DNA of 64,000 nt from Polyodon spathula (lineage: Eukaryota; Chordata; Actinopteri; Acipenseriformes; Polyodontidae), in contig NC_054536.1 in NCBI RefSeq assembly GCF_017654505.1, forward strand, positions 30,083,970 through 30,147,969, written 5' to 3'. This document shows, in pieces, positions 11,455-24,279 of this stretch; position 1 is the stretch's first letter, and each line of letters starts with the position of its first letter. The position numbers and the translations under genes are program-made. The notes beneath the pieces are model-generated. The model ran no database searches, was not told the DNA's origin, and saw only the letters and a list, made by a program, of their open reading frames with translations.

Positions 11455-11521
11455 TGTAAGAGCATAAGAACATCAAATCTAATACCTAAATTCTGTTCAT
11501 ATTATGTCTTAATCCTAAAAT
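10653..11521. other. Intergenic stretch with AT/AC microsatellites
   Basis: It contains (AT)n at about 11263-11316, (AC)n at 11371-11397 and a joined (AT)n at 11396-11452. A moderately complex segment at 11060-11260 (with AGGGACTACATCACCCAGAA) looks like part of an interspersed repeat, but I cannot place it. No gene seen. Confidence 0.6.
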
Positions 11522-11775
11522 TAGAACATAGAAAGTTTACAAACGAGAGGAGGCCATTTGGCCTATCTTGCTCGTTTGGTTGTTAGTAACTTATTGATCC
11601 CAGAATCTCATCAAGCAGCATCTTGAAGGATCCCAGGGTGTCAGCTTCAACAACATTACTGGGGAGTTGGTTCCAGACTCTCACAATTCTCTGTGTGAAA
11701 AAGTGCCTCTTATTTTCTGTTCTGAATGCCCCTTTGTCTAATCTCCATTTGTGACCCCTGGTCCTTGTGTTCAGA
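11522..11775 (-). mobile_element. 5'-truncated CR1-like LINE copy
   Basis: The reverse complement matches the last ~250 bases of the LINE at 7683-10652: the end of the RT C-terminal region, the stop codon and the short 3' UTR. A single remnant of the octamer tail sits near 11522. Several substitutions separate it from the long copy. Confidence 0.9.
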
Positions 11776-12094
11776 TTCTAGTGTGGGACCCCAATTTTCA
11801 CCCCCAAATAAAAAATGTGTTTCTATCAAAAAGCTTTTCATAATCATACAGTAGCCCCTCGCTAAACCGGATATGTTTGTCCAACAGTATACATGTATAG
11901 TGATCAATGTATTTTAAATGTATAAATTATTGTGCTGTAATAACACTAATGTGATTTGGGTAGGCTACACATTACATTATGTAAAAATATAAATCTGTAC
12001 AGTACACCTATACAATATACTATACAATGTATGGTGTACATGCAAACAAAATATTATTTTACATTGAAACTAAATGATTTCAGCATTTTTTTAA

Positions 12095-12095
<1 letters not shown>

Positions 12096-12146
<51 letters not shown>
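12096..12146. repeat. (ATT)n microsatellite
   Basis: About 17 ATT triplets. They create a meaningless poly-Tyr open frame in one reading. Confidence 0.97.
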
Positions 12147-12147
<1 letters not shown>

Positions 12148-12149
12148 TA

Positions 12150-15063
12150 CTAAAATAGACCATGGTGCCACATTGACAAATTATGATATTTACAGGAGAA
12201 CAGTCAATCCTTGTTAATACAAATTTCAAAGAACCATTATATCACTTATTCATATTATCATCAGTAACCTATAAGCCAAATTCATACTGGCTGTTTTTTA
12301 TTTTAGTTAGTTAGGGGTGCAGTGCTAAATTGTGCACAATTACAAACCACCAGCACATTCTTAGAATAGGTGTTTGGCTGTTTGCCTCAAAAATGCATTG
12401 AGCTCAAGTGGCAGCTCATGAGAAAAAGTGGACTGGAAAACGGTAGCAACAATTGCGACTGTTTAAAACATGCTTTCAAAAGTTCTTAACAAATTGATGC
12501 AATTGTAAGTGTCGCAATTGGGAACTGCTTTTGTACATCTCATTATATATATATATATATTTGTGAACCCTCATTTGCACTATCTCTGCCCCCTTTTTTG
12601 CGAATTTATGCAGGAAAGCATTCCCTAAAAAGTCGCAAATAGCATTGCGCTTGTCTAGTACATTTCACCCAAGACTTCCAACTCGTTTGCAACTACTGCC
12701 ACAACTGCCACTGACGCAACACTTTAGTAAACCTACCCCTATGTGTGTGTGTGCTATAATAATGGAGCCTGCTTTTACAGGTTCAAAGTCCTCAGAGTGC
12801 AATAGAGACATCACCAGTCAAACAGGGGGCTAAGGCAATTAACAAAAAATTCCAGCATGTCCCGCTGTTTCTGCGATGTTGGGCTTTTAATTGAACTGCA
12901 TTCATGGCTTAACTAAATCCTGGGGCAGCTGAAATGTGTACAAATGGCAGATACTGATGAAATGTTTGTCGAGGAGATTAGCCTGTCAATGAGCCGCTGG
13001 ATGGGTATTGATCCCAGCTCTGTGTTTGGGATCTCTAATGTGTTTAAGACATGGCCTACTGCTCTGAAAATCTAATACTGCCCATGTTCCCTGCAGCCCC
13101 CATTCCCTGGCCACAGTGAGGATTTCAAACACAATGAGCCAGGCTGACTGACGCTCTCTTATAGAATGAGGACAATGTAATTAACAGTTTGTACACTTGG
13201 ACTGACACACAGGCTGACTTAATAAATGCAGGGTGCAATCTAGGCATTACTGTGCACCTGCACCCTCATTTCCGAGTGCATGAAAACCATTTAAACTGCA
13301 AGTGACCCTATCAGCATGTTTTTCAGATCCACTGGTCTTTTATTCTAATTAAACCGGGTTATCTATCTTTTATGCATGATGGATGGTCTGTTATATATTC
13401 TGTCATAAACGTAGACAGATAGTTACATTTAAGCGTCTTAAGGCTGATTAATACTTCAATACTGCCGACATGATTGAAGCATGAACCTGCCTTAAAAGTG
13501 TATAAGAAACTTGCTTGTATTTTAAAAATTATTTTTACCTTGAATATTTTTTTGGTATAATGAACTAACATTCTTATGGCTTCTTATTATGTGACAAAGG
13601 GAATCTGCCTGTCAGGCAGGATTTTAAAACAAGAAGCCCAAAGCACTTGTCATATAATAACTAGTGGATCCATCGTGTACTTGGAGACAAGAGTCCCCTT
13701 TGCTGGTATAAAATCCTCACCTCTGTCTTGGATTTTATCCACTTAAAAAACTTTTCTAGATCTTGGGAGATTAGAGTTTTTGTTAAAATATATCCTCGAT
13801 CAATAATACAACAGAGGGAATTAATGTGTATGAGTTTTAAATGTGCCGAGGCAGCCGAGAGAGAGCTACTCTCTCTTGGCTGTCCTGACAGAGTTTACCG
13901 AGTGATTTGCCAAATACTGTGCCGAGCTGACACTTTTCTGATTTTGCTCATGCAGCTCCTTCACAAGCAAACCGGTGATCCCCAGAACATGGTTTCCCTG
14001 GTTTCATATTACAGCCAATAAGCCTTAAGACTGAATACAGCTTGCATTGACACAAGTGATTGAAGGAGGATAAGACATAGTGAGTTAAATTCTCTTAAAT
14101 ACTATAATATTAAAGTGATTACCCCCTTTTTTGAAGTAGTATAAAGCTTGCAAGGTTTTAATGCAAGTGTCTAGTACATTCATTGGTCAATCTACAAGCC
14201 AATTACAGGCAAGTTCCCATCAACCTTTAAGGTATATAAACCTGCTATGCAAACTCAGTCCTGCCGTGCTTTTGAATTACCGTTCGTTGTTTGTTTGGTT
14301 CTGCATCCCCGCCGGTTGTATTGATGTTGTCCCTTACCTTCGCATTATTGATTCGCCTTTTCCAACCGTAGACCCAGTTCCAGGATTTGGTAGGAAAACG
14401 TCCTGACAAGAATTGTCTAAAACCACATCCATCTTACAAATGTTTCATTTTGTAGCAATCCTTCATTCCAGTCACTCTGTTGCCGAACGTTCCACATTCC
14501 AGTAAACTCATGCTCAAAATTCACAAAGGTAGGAATGTAAATTTAGTCATATTGTTACTTCTTGAAATGCATGTCATCACGTTCAGGCCTACTACACCTT
14601 GCTTGTGCAAAAAAGTTACTTTCACAGAACCGTTTCAGTTTATTTCACAGACACAGCCCGTTACGCATATCCAATGCGCCATCAAATATGTATCAATGTC
14701 ATGGGGCACAGCCAAATGCGAGAGCAATCACACACAACAGGATCACAGAAAAAAGAAAAACAAATACATTGTTTCACTGTCGTTAATGTAACACAGGATC
14801 ACAGCATAAAAGTCATACTTTCCAAGCCAGTCTTTCCAAACGCAGCATTTGTAATCCATATTCGCTATTTTAGTACATTGTTTCAGCTCAGTTTGTATCA
14901 AACTTATCACACCGGTGTAAGAGGTTTAATTTCTTCTAAAAATTAATTAATCTTCTTCAGACAAAGTCAATAAAAAATGGTTCATTCAGGAATCAAAATG
15001 CAAACAGGAACAAAGCATATCAAAGAACACATACAGCATGCTGTAGACCTCAGAAGGTGTGAT
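12150..15063. other. Intergenic stretch, no certain gene
   Basis: Bases 12540-12740 contain an AT tract and a segment ending in TTTAGTAAACCTACCCC, which looks like the end of a MITE. Near 14233 a TATATAAA box follows CCAATTAC-type motifs. An open frame of 81 codons (14161-14406) overlaps it but has no motif I know, so a promoter of a decayed LTR is possible. Open frames at 14480-14946 overlap in three frames and look random. Confidence 0.4.
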
Positions 15064-15164
15064 GTCTGAGCTGGCATGAGTGTAGGGTTAGTTTCTGAGC
15101 TGGCATCAGTGTAGATGTTAGTTTCTGAGCTGCATCAGTGTAGATGTTGGCTTCTGAGCCCAGC
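15064..15164. repeat. Minisatellite, ~30-bp unit x about 3.3
   Basis: Three successive units begin with CTGAGCTG and continue with GCATCAGTGTAGATGTTAG-like sequence, starting near 15065, 15095 and 15125. A partial unit follows at 15155. Confidence 0.85.
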
Positions 15165-15199
15165 TTTCCCCAGTTATGAAAAGCCAGTCACTCCATACA

Positions 15200-17565
15200 A
15201 GGCCAGGGCAAAAATCCTTACATAATACCCCCTTTGAACCCTAGACACAGCCACAAATGCCAAGGGTTCAAACATGCTTACCTTGGCAGCGTGATGGGCC
15301 TGTCTTAGGTTGTCAGATCTATAAATACCAGATCGTACCCATCCTGGGCTCCATCACCAGCATTCTACCCAGTCTACCAAAAGTAATTACCTTCTTAGAT
15401 AGCCGATATTCTTACCCTTCTGTTTAATCTGACACTTTTGGTAACATGAGAGTGACCATCAGTGTGAGACCTGACAAATATACTCTTTCCCTGAACATCC
15501 TCAATGTCAAGTAGATGTGCCCAAACCATATTTAATGCATAATCATCCAATCACAATTATTTCTATTTTAAGTGGGATCCAAATTATTTCCTGGTCATCC
15601 AGAAACATTGTGTGTTTTATCCTTGTGCAACAAAGAAAATAATTAAGCATAAGATGAGGTTTAATTGTTATCATTAGTAATCTATTTATTTTTTAAACTA
15701 TGTTAATACAAAACTTATTGTATCCCATAGGTTGTATGTTGGTATAGCCCCTTCAACCTTCTCCACATTCATACCACAAGTTTATTATTCCCAACCCTCT
15801 CACACATCCTTCTAAATAACTAATAACACCCATCCAAATATCATCTCTTACTGTTCCTGTGGAGAGGCTACTAAACTTTACTAACCCATTTCCTTTTAAT
15901 AGTCCCATGTTAATTACATAACCAGTTCTATTATGCAGATCAGAAGCTCTAAAAACTGGAGTTATAATTCCAAAAATTGCTAAAATAGTCTATCCTCTAA
16001 GATAGTCCCAGTCATCTATTTGTAACACATTGGAAGCAATTCCTTTTATCCATACACAATTACACAAACCTCCATTATATCTTGTGATAGTCTCTCATAC
16101 AATACCCACAGATGTATTCATTTTGTATAACACTATTGTTAATCCACTGTTAAAAATAACATTTCTGTTAATTTCCCTGCATTCATTTTAGAGACATTAA
16201 ACGCTACAGTAAAACAGACAAATTCCACATTACTTACAAGAAAATATCCACAGTAGGTGACAAAATGATCGCATTTCAGACACTGGTTCCTGAACAGCAG
16301 GTTTTTAATGGTCTCTTTGTCTGAATCGCCATCAGAATCAGCACGCAAGAAATCAAGTGCAGTATTAATTCTTTTGATAACATCTGATTTCACTTGGACC
16401 ACAATGGGGCCTTCTCTCCTTGACTTTTCCTTTCTCACCTGGGAATGCATACTCACCCGAGGCTTAACTCAATGACCTGTGTCATCGTATAGGCTATTAA
16501 TTCACAAGATCGCTGTTGAGGACGTGTGAGCTCTTCTTGTTTCTTAACCACAAACAGCCATCTCTGAGCACATCACTCATGCTTGAAAAAGAAAACTTAA
16601 GTTACTGTCTTTTTATTTTCTTTATATTAATCCGATTAAAGAAAGCATCTATAATTACCAGTATATTTTTGTAGCCCCCTCCTCCCCTTTACTGGAGGAC
16701 AGAATATAAAATATTTGTTTGCAACCACTAGGTGGTACCCATAAATGTATTAAAAAATATTTTGCATCTAAATCCAACTCACTGAAATCAAGACAGGCTT
16801 TCCTGTCCTTGAAATTTCACAAAAGAAAAAAAAACTAAACTATTTTCTTTTTTGGCAAAATGCCCAGAGCACGCCCACACAAACAAAAAAAATGAAATAT
16901 GAAAAGTTACAAGTGTTCAAAAGTTGAGTTTCCCATACAGAAATAAAAGTACTCCCTTTCAAAATAAGTAAGGATTTATTCTAGAAATAGTCCAGTGAGA
17001 AAAATAAAATGTTTGTGTGTCAAGAGTGAGAGAAAGAGGTTTAGGAGCTGCAAGGTTGTGGTGTGTGTAGCTTCAACTATTTGTTATCTCACTTAATAAC
17101 TCTTTCTAACAACTTAACATCAAACCCCCAAGAAGCTGTCTTTGTTAGGGCTGCCCAAAACTGACAAATCTTTGTCCTACCTTTAAACTTCAGTGTGATT
17201 TCTTGTGCATTTCTCTTAATAATTTCATCAAAGTCCTTGTACTGACTTTCAAGTGTAATTTTCCATTCTTTCAAATCCTTTGCATTCTTTCTTCACATTT
17301 CCAACTTTTCCTTATATAGACTGCCTGCAGACCACAAAACTTAAAAGCCATTATTTCCTTATCTTTCTTTTTTTATGTGCGGATCAAATTCAAACAATTC
17401 TGCTAGTTTCTTTTCTGGCTCAGTTTCTTTAGCCAAATCTCCTAACATGAAATCACAAAAATGGCCGTGCTTTGCAACATATTCCTCTATGAACAAAGTG
17501 TGTGTGTGTGTGTGTGTGTTTATCAGATAAAAGCCAACACATTTCTCTATGAAGTTCTTCATTTC
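15200..17565 (-). other. Stretch with unrecognised minus-strand open frames, possible retroelement relic
   Basis: Minus-strand frames at 16139-16456 (105 codons), 17089-17274 and 17359-17562 have protein-like composition. Examples are a QVKSDVIKRINTALDFLRAD segment and LKFKGRTKICQFW. They are separated by stops, and the last two could be one frame-broken unit (…AKETEPEKKLAELFEF… then …ESQYKDFDEIIKRNAQEI…). A purine run (AAAGGGGG on the minus strand) near 15228 would fit a polypurine tract. I recognise no protease, RT or envelope motif and give no function. Confidence 0.2.
17499..17520. repeat. (TG)n microsatellite
   Basis: About 10 TG dinucleotides. Confidence 0.95.
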
Positions 17566-17569
17566 TGCA

Positions 17570-18570
17570 ACCCTGATCTAATGCAAAAGCGTGCGCACAC
17601 TCCTGCTTTTCAATCCAGACTACATAAAATTAAAAACAGTTCTTTTATTCCTTGTTCAGTTTTGCCTTGTTTGAAGAGAGAGACTGTGTAGTCCTTTCAC
17701 TCTGTCTTACCAACTGGTCCTTGTATTTACGGCACGTTTAATTTACACTTTTGAATGGGCCTCATTTGGACTTAACTGGAACTTATCGTCTGATTGTTCC
17801 TTATCAGTTCAACCTAATGTGAATCGTTAATTTAAAAGGCTTATCCTAATGCCCCTCATCATGACTTAGAAACCGGACAGTAAAAAACAAAGGCAAAACA
17901 CACATTTTTTATTTGACAATGGTATTAGCCTACTGCAAGAGGTGCACAATCTCCCATAAATCACATACACACTGATATTTGTGACATTAGAATACCCCTG
18001 TAAAACACTCCCTTCCGTGATTATTTTAGTACAAATGACCTTGCAAAAATACTGTAATCTTTCGTATATTGCCGTAGTCATTGTACTCATGTCTGGCACA
18101 CAGACAGTTAAGTCTCTGCTGTAGAGTCTGTTCCTAACCATAAATGTTCTGTAATACGTTTACTCTGGAAACAGTCAAGTAGTCAAGCATTTGAGCTAAT
18201 GCTTTCATCTGTATTATGCATTATAACTGACCACCATATTGTTTCTTTGAGAGGGAGAGGGGCTTATCCCGTTATGTTGGATCTCCTTTGATCTGTGTGA
18301 CAGGTAAGAGACCTCTCTGAGCTGTACCATACCATTATACTGTTCAGGTTGATTGCAGAAAAGCATCAGGTTTAGCTATGATTCAAAATGGTCCCTACAA
18401 AGTATTAAATAGTTGCCTTAGTTTATAAGGGTACACTACACAGAATTGTACCTTGATTGCAGTCATAAATTAAAAGCAATTAGAAGTCTACAGCATGTTA
18501 GCATTTACATATTCCTTTAATTAAAATTTAATATATTATATATATAACTATATATATATATATATTTATA
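17570..18570. other. Intergenic stretch, no gene seen
   Basis: Short open frames only. An (AT)n tract at about 18530-18575 abuts the next Tc1-like element. Confidence 0.5.
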
Positions 18571-18575
18571 TATAT

Positions 18576-19460
18576 ACGGTGCAGTGCAGCAAAAAAAGTA
18601 TTTGCCCCTGTCTCATTTTCTACATTTCTACAAATTTGACCCCTTAATGTTATCAGACCTTCAACCAAAATGTAATATTAGATAAAAGGGACCCCGAGTG
18701 AACACACATAACATTTTTATACTTATTTATTTATTAAAGAAAGTTATGCAACACACAATGGCCCCGTGTGAAAAAGTAATCGCCCCCTTGGACTCAATAA
18801 CTGGTTACACCACCTTTAGCAGCAATAACTGTAACCAAACGCTTCCTGTAGTTATTGATCAGCCTCTTGCGGTGCCTTGGAGGAATTTTGGCCCACTCCT
18901 TCATGCAGAACTGCTTAAACTTAGTGACATTTGTGGGTTTTCAAGCATACACTGCTCATTTCAGGTCCTGCAACAACATCTCAATGCGGTTAAATGCAGT
19001 TAAATCTCAATCCCGTTTTTGCCCAGTGTCTTTCTGATGGTGGAGTCATGAACACTGACCTTAGCTAAGGCGGGAGAGGCCTGCAGATCCCTGGATGTTG
19101 TTCTAGGGTTCTTTGTGACTTCCTGGACGATTTTACGCCTTGCTCTTGGAGAGATTTTGGCAGGCCATGCACTCCTGGGAAGATTCACTAGTGTACCAAA
19201 CTTTCTCCATTTGGACATTATGGCTCTGACTATGGTTTGGTGGAGCCCCAGTGCCTTAGAAATGGCTTTGTAATCCTTTCCAGACTGATAGGCATCAACA
19301 ACTTTTTTTCCGGAGCTCTTCAGGAATTTCTTTTAATCATGGCATGATGTACCTCTAGAACCTGTGTGCTGACAACTTCACTCTGATGTTAAGGGCCAAA
19401 GTTAGTCAGATTTATATTGGGCAGGGCTGGCCCAAATCAGGGTTCTGACACCATATGTGA
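18576..19460 (-). mobile_element. Second, diverged Tc1-like transposon
   Basis: The minus strand from 19218 gives MSKWRKFGTLVNLPRSAWP, then PRARRKIVQEV, TTSRDLQ and VHDSTIRKTLGKNG. These are the two helix-turn-helix parts and the GRP-like linker of a Tc1 transposase DNA-binding region. Around 18780-18990 the minus strand gives the C-terminal end, with KEWAKIPPRHRKRLI and AAKGGVTSY-like segments. The catalytic middle is deleted near 18990-19005. The left terminus is near the (TA)n tract at 18575; the right terminus was not located. It is a different subfamily from the elements at 845 and 34303. Confidence 0.75.
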
Positions 19461-19768
19461 ACAGGCTGGCCGTAGTTTGGGTTCGTGCCCCTTTAAAAAA
19501 ATGTGACCCAGAGATAAAAACTTTGATTTTTATCACTTATGTGCACTTTTATTCAAAATACAAATAAATGAAACAAAAACCTAGCTCTCACTGAGCACTC
19601 ACTACAAACTGGCAGGTCCCTGACTAACACACAGGACAGCTACTCTGTTTACCTGCCTAAAACAAACATCACACACTTTTAACAAAAAGCTTTAAACCAA
19701 ACGTAGGTTTTACCTCTATATTTGCACACCATAACAGTCGAGCTCGTCACTCTACAGCCACAGCCCAG

Positions 19769-19770
<2 letters not shown>

Positions 19771-19836
<66 letters not shown>
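19771..19836. repeat. (AT)n microsatellite
   Basis: About 33 AT dinucleotides followed by a T run. Confidence 0.97.
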
Positions 19837-19839
<3 letters not shown>

Positions 19840-19847
<8 letters not shown>

Positions 19848-20740
19848 GCCTACACCAGTATTCACACTGATCACATTTAAATTCAGGTGGATCAAAGCAG
19901 GGTTCAGCTAGTTCCTCTGTAGAGTATAGACACAGGACACAGCCATTACTATAATTGTATCACTTTTTTTATAGAGCTTAAATAGTCAACAAAACTTATC
20001 ATTGAAAACAGTACTAATTTATCACTGTTAGAGGTTTTCATCACCTGTAAGTGGTGAGATACTTCCACCAAGTGTGTTTTTCTTTTCTTAAATAGAAAAA
20101 TAAATATTATGAAAAAAGATTACAATTCCCAGTGTCATTTTAAAACCAGTGATTAATTGTAAGTGATGTCTATTTATTCATTGGGTTATATTTGCTGTTA
20201 AAATAACCACACATTACAAAAAAAAGTTTAGCCCACAGCAAAGAAACTCAATTTGCAACAGCACACTTGTTAGATTTAAGGAAATTGTTTCCTCATTTGT
20301 TCCACCTTGTTAAATACCCAGTGAAAATAACATTAATGCCTGTCTGAATTACCAACCTCCTTGTCTAAAAGGTTATCCAATTACTGCTGACTTCTTCTAA
20401 TAAAGGTTGACTTCTGTTACCAGGTCTTCTCAATGAAGACAGGGCTGCTGCAGCGTATGGCCAGTCTCAGAGGGCTGAGTATCAAATTCCCTCAGCAGCT
20501 CAGAATCTCATCTTTGAAATTATACAGTGCTTATTAGATTGTGTCTTTTGTAACCATTAACCTCTTATAACGAAGATACTAAGCCTCTGCATCCCTCTGG
20601 GATGTGTGTATGCAATCAGGAAAAAGTACAAAGAACCTGCAATCTACAAGCATACACACAAAAAAATAAATTAAAAAACAAGTTAGGAAACTTAATTGTG
20701 CTTTAATAAAATCATCTTAGCATATGGTCTATTTATGGAA
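19840..20740. other. AT-rich intergenic stretch, no gene seen
   Basis: No long open frame, repeat boundary or RNA gene was recognised. Confidence 0.5.
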
Positions 20741-20743
20741 AAG

Positions 20744-20746
20744 GGA

Positions 20747-20818
<72 letters not shown>

Positions 20819-20820
20819 AA
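20744..20820. repeat. (GAAA)n microsatellite
   Basis: About 19 near-perfect GAAA tetramers. The plus strand is pure purine over the tract. Confidence 0.98.
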
Positions 20821-21359
20821 AACAATTAAGAAATAGGAACTATTTTGTTGTGTTTATTTCTTTAAGGTCTAAAAATAAATCTGAATACATAAGTTGAAGC
20901 ACAATACAAAATGCAGGGGCATTTTATTGAAGTGTTTACTCCAAGCCTTTATTTAATCCTGGGACTAAACAGACTTCATTCAATAAATATGCCAGCTTCT
21001 GTCACTCTCTCAGACTTATGAAATACAGTTAGCTTTCGAGTAAAGTTGAGCAAAATAAGTAACTATAGAATTATTGGTACATCTCATATGCAAATTTCAT
21101 CATTATTTGCTCCCCTACAGGGGCCTACCTTTGTTTAGAAGGGGGCGGGGTGGGAAAATAGACCCACCCTCCTCCTCCCCCAAAAAATTAAATAAAAAGA
21201 CAAACATGCAGCACAGCTCCAGCACAACCTAAAAAAAAACCTTTTGAAAATAAATACATCAACAGTAAAATTTAAATTTGTCAAAAACTTGTTTTTTTTT
21301 TTAAATTTTCCAACTGTGAACAAGACAGTAATCAATCAATCCAAACATTTTAATAAATC

Positions 21360-21873
21360 AATTAAAAAAGGCCAACAAGATGCTTGGATATATTATGAAA
21401 AGTGTTGAATTTAAATCAGGATAAAAAAAGGATATTGCTGCTCTAGAAAGAGTGCAAAGAAGAGCGACCAGAATTATTCCGTGTTTAAAAGGCATGTCAT
21501 AGCAGACAGTCTAAAATAATTGAATCTATTCAGTCTTGAACAAAGAAGACCTAATTCAAGCATTCAAATTCTAAAAGGTATTGACAATGTCGACCCAAGG
21601 GACTTTTTCGACCTGAAAAAAGAAACAAGGACCAGGGGTCACAAATGGAGATTAGACAAAGGGGCATTCAGAACAGAAAATAGGACATTTTTTACACAGA
21701 AAATTGCGAGAGTCTGGAACCAACTCCCCAGCAATGTTGTTGAAGCTAACACCTTGGGATTCTTCAAGAAGCTGCTTGATGAGATTTTGGGATCAATAAG
21801 CTACTAACAACCAAACGAGCAAGATGGGCCGAATGGCCTCCTCTCGTTTGTAAACTTTCTTATGTTCTTATGT
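21360..21873 (+). mobile_element. 5'-truncated, internally deleted CR1-like LINE copy
   Basis: It aligns with the 3' ~600 bases of the LINE at 7683-10652. It starts in the RT C-terminal region (KANKMLGYI-type codons), has a ~75-base deletion at about 21421, and loses frame near 21500 and 21550. From 21520 the frame is open to SISY, the stop and the octamer tail at about 21873. Confidence 0.92.
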
Positions 21874-22397
21874 AACAAGATTAATCAATTTGATTATTAA
21901 CTCGATTTAGTTACTATTCAAACATATTAATAGCTTCAAATTAGTCACAAAACCATGTTGATCACAGGCATCAATTGGATTTCTAAATTAATGTTATCAA
22001 GTACAGAAGTTAGTATGAAAACGTTTCTATAAAAGCAATACGTCTGCATCAAAACTTAGCCCACAGTACAAATGCATTCAATACAACTCATAAAAAACAT
22101 TCTATGAACACACTTAACAAATATCTCAAAAGCATGTCATTTTTTTAAATACTGAATTTTTTCCATCTGTTGATTACCTCTGCCAGCAGAGCAATCACAT
22201 GACCTTAACAACACTAACCCTATTGACACAGACAATCTGCTGGCTCTGTTTTGCGGATTTGTGCTTTGATTGACAGTTTGCCAATACTACCTTGCTACGG
22301 TTATTTTTCGAATCCCAGTAGATTAGACGGCGCCTATATAAAAACAAACAAAAAAAGAAATTGACTCAAGGCTGGCCCGGGTGCAATTGCGCTCCTT

Positions 22398-22398
<1 letters not shown>

Positions 22399-22431
<33 letters not shown>
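22399..22431. repeat. (CA)n microsatellite
   Basis: About 16 CA dinucleotides. Confidence 0.97.
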
Positions 22432-22432
<1 letters not shown>

Positions 22433-22914
22433 GTCCCCGACACCGGCCCTGTGCAGAGGTAAAGAAGAACTGCCAAGAGTAGCGAGGTGAACAATCTTTC
22501 TTTTGCTGCTAAGAAGCTCTGATAAATCTGCTTTTTAATGTTCAACCTTGTTCAAGTTACATTTTTTGTAATAGTAAATCCACAAAATTGGACAAGTGTT
22601 TCAGGATAAAATATAGAATATTTACTAACTGAGCATTTATTAAGAACAAACACAAATGGTATATCTGCACACTGCTATACAGTGCCTATAATTCCATTAT
22701 GCACCTTATTAAAGGGAAGTGCTAAACAAACCATGGGCGCAGGAACTAGGCAGCACCCCCTGGATTGAGGTGCTGTGCACCTGCTTTCAAAATACACAGG
22801 GGTAACAGTTTTGTTCAATGGCTTTCAGCACCCCCACTATAAAAATTGTTCCAGCGCCACTGAAACAAACAATAACATTTACAAAATGTTATAATATGAC
22901 TTGTTTATTGATAG

Positions 22915-23180
22915 ATATATTGTCATATGGCTTGCTTGTTACACCCAAGCAAAAGGAGAGCGCTCTTTTAGTTTCATGGCCCCAATCTCTGGAACTCTCT
23001 CCCAGCTTTAGTGTGTGTAGCTCCCAGTCACTTGCTTCAAATCAACTCTCAAGACAGACTTGTTCTCTCTTGCTTTCAATGCTTCTTGAAGCCTGATATC
23101 TGTTATTAGCTGTTGTCTAAATTGCTATTTCAGGTTTTTCACTCTATCTTATTCATATTATTCATATGATTCTGTATGTA
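22915..23180 (+). mobile_element. L2-like LINE 3' fragment
   Basis: It matches 30725-30990 over most of its length. Shared segments include the codons for an ERSFSFMAL-like region followed by LWNSLP, then FKSTLK and LFSLAFN. This is the conserved C-terminal tail of L2-type RT proteins. The frame is broken by small deletions and the 3' tail is lost. Confidence 0.75.
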
Positions 23181-23734
23181 TGACATATGCATCCACAATG
23201 TTTAGAATTATACAACTACAGCTCTCGTTGCACTTAATCGGCTTAATTCACTTTTTAAAAAGTCGACATAAAACATATTTAAAGGCAGGTACATTTGTCA
23301 GAAATAAAACACAAAAACAGAAACTCTAGCTATAATTTAAATACAGATATTACACTGAAATATAGACAGTAATAAACACAGCAATCAAAGGAACTGTCTA
23401 TATATTTGTGTGACAAGGTGGCCGGTTTGTGTTTTTGTTTTTCTGTGTGTGTTTGTGATACCCATGAAGAATGAACACTTACTTACCCTTTCCCCCATTT
23501 TCCCAAATCACTCACATATAATGCATAGTAAAAGTTTGTTTCTCCTTGTTGCTAGTAGTAGCTAGTCAGCTGTGTATAAAAGATGGCTGCCAGTGACACT
23601 TCAGAATATAAAGATGGCTGATAGTGCCACAGCAGCAGAAACAAAATGGTTGCTGACCTCAGAGGTTAAAGGTCATAGCTGATATTTAAAAAGTGCTCTT
23701 TTATTTATTTTGTTGTCTTATATTTTGTATTATA

Positions 23735-24273
23735 TATCTGAAACAAAAACGCATTGGCAAGTTATCAAAAGTGCCCAGCCATTTAAAGTGGAGCTATCAA
23801 AAACACAAGCCAAGTTTCAAGAAACCATTGGTGCAACCTTGCCCAGCACAAAACAACTAGGCACAACTGTAAAAGCGGTGGGGGTCAAGGTTAGCTTGTG
23901 TTTTTGATGCAAGTTCGATTCGCTTTTACTGTGTCAGAAAAACACAAGTCAAGTTAGTAGAAACGACTGGGGCAACTTTGACCCCCACCTCTTTTACAGT
24001 TATGTCTATTTTGCTTGGTGCTGGCCAAGGTTGCCCCAATTGTTTCTTTTAACTTAGCTTGTGTTTTTGATTCAAGTTGAAGAAACTTGAAAATTCAGAC
24101 AACCTTGGCCCCCATTGGTTTTACAGTTGTGTCTATTTTCTTTGTGCTGGGCAAGGTTGCCCCAACGGTTTCTTGAAACGTGGCTTGTGTTTTTGATATC
24201 TCCACTTTAAATGGCGGGGCACTTTTGAAAACTTGAAGTTTTTCACATTTCAATGTGTTTTTGTTTCAGATAT
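23735..24273. mobile_element. ~540-bp nested foldback (palindromic) element
   Basis: The sequence starts ATATCTGAAACAAAAAC and ends in its reverse complement, GTTTTTGTTTCAGATAT. Arms of roughly 165-180 bases (about 23735-23900 and 24095-24273) match, including GCCATTTAAAGTGGAG and CAAGTTTCAAGAAACC against their inverses. The centre (about 23905-24090) is itself built from further direct and inverted copies of AAAAACACAAG…CAAGTT and CAACTTTGACCCCCA-type segments. No coding capacity. It resembles a foldback or snap-back MITE, but I cannot assign the family. Confidence 0.85.
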
Positions 24274-24279
24274 TACTTA

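Noticed and set aside
11956..12153. Open frame ending in a poly-Tyr run
   Set aside because: Created by the (ATT)n microsatellite.
14161..14946. Several overlapping plus-strand open frames
   Set aside because: Three frames overlap with no motif, codon bias or splice evidence; left as an intergenic note.
16139..16456. Possible host gene of 105 codons
   Set aside because: Composition is protein-like but I recognise no family and see no exon partners; not called as a gene.
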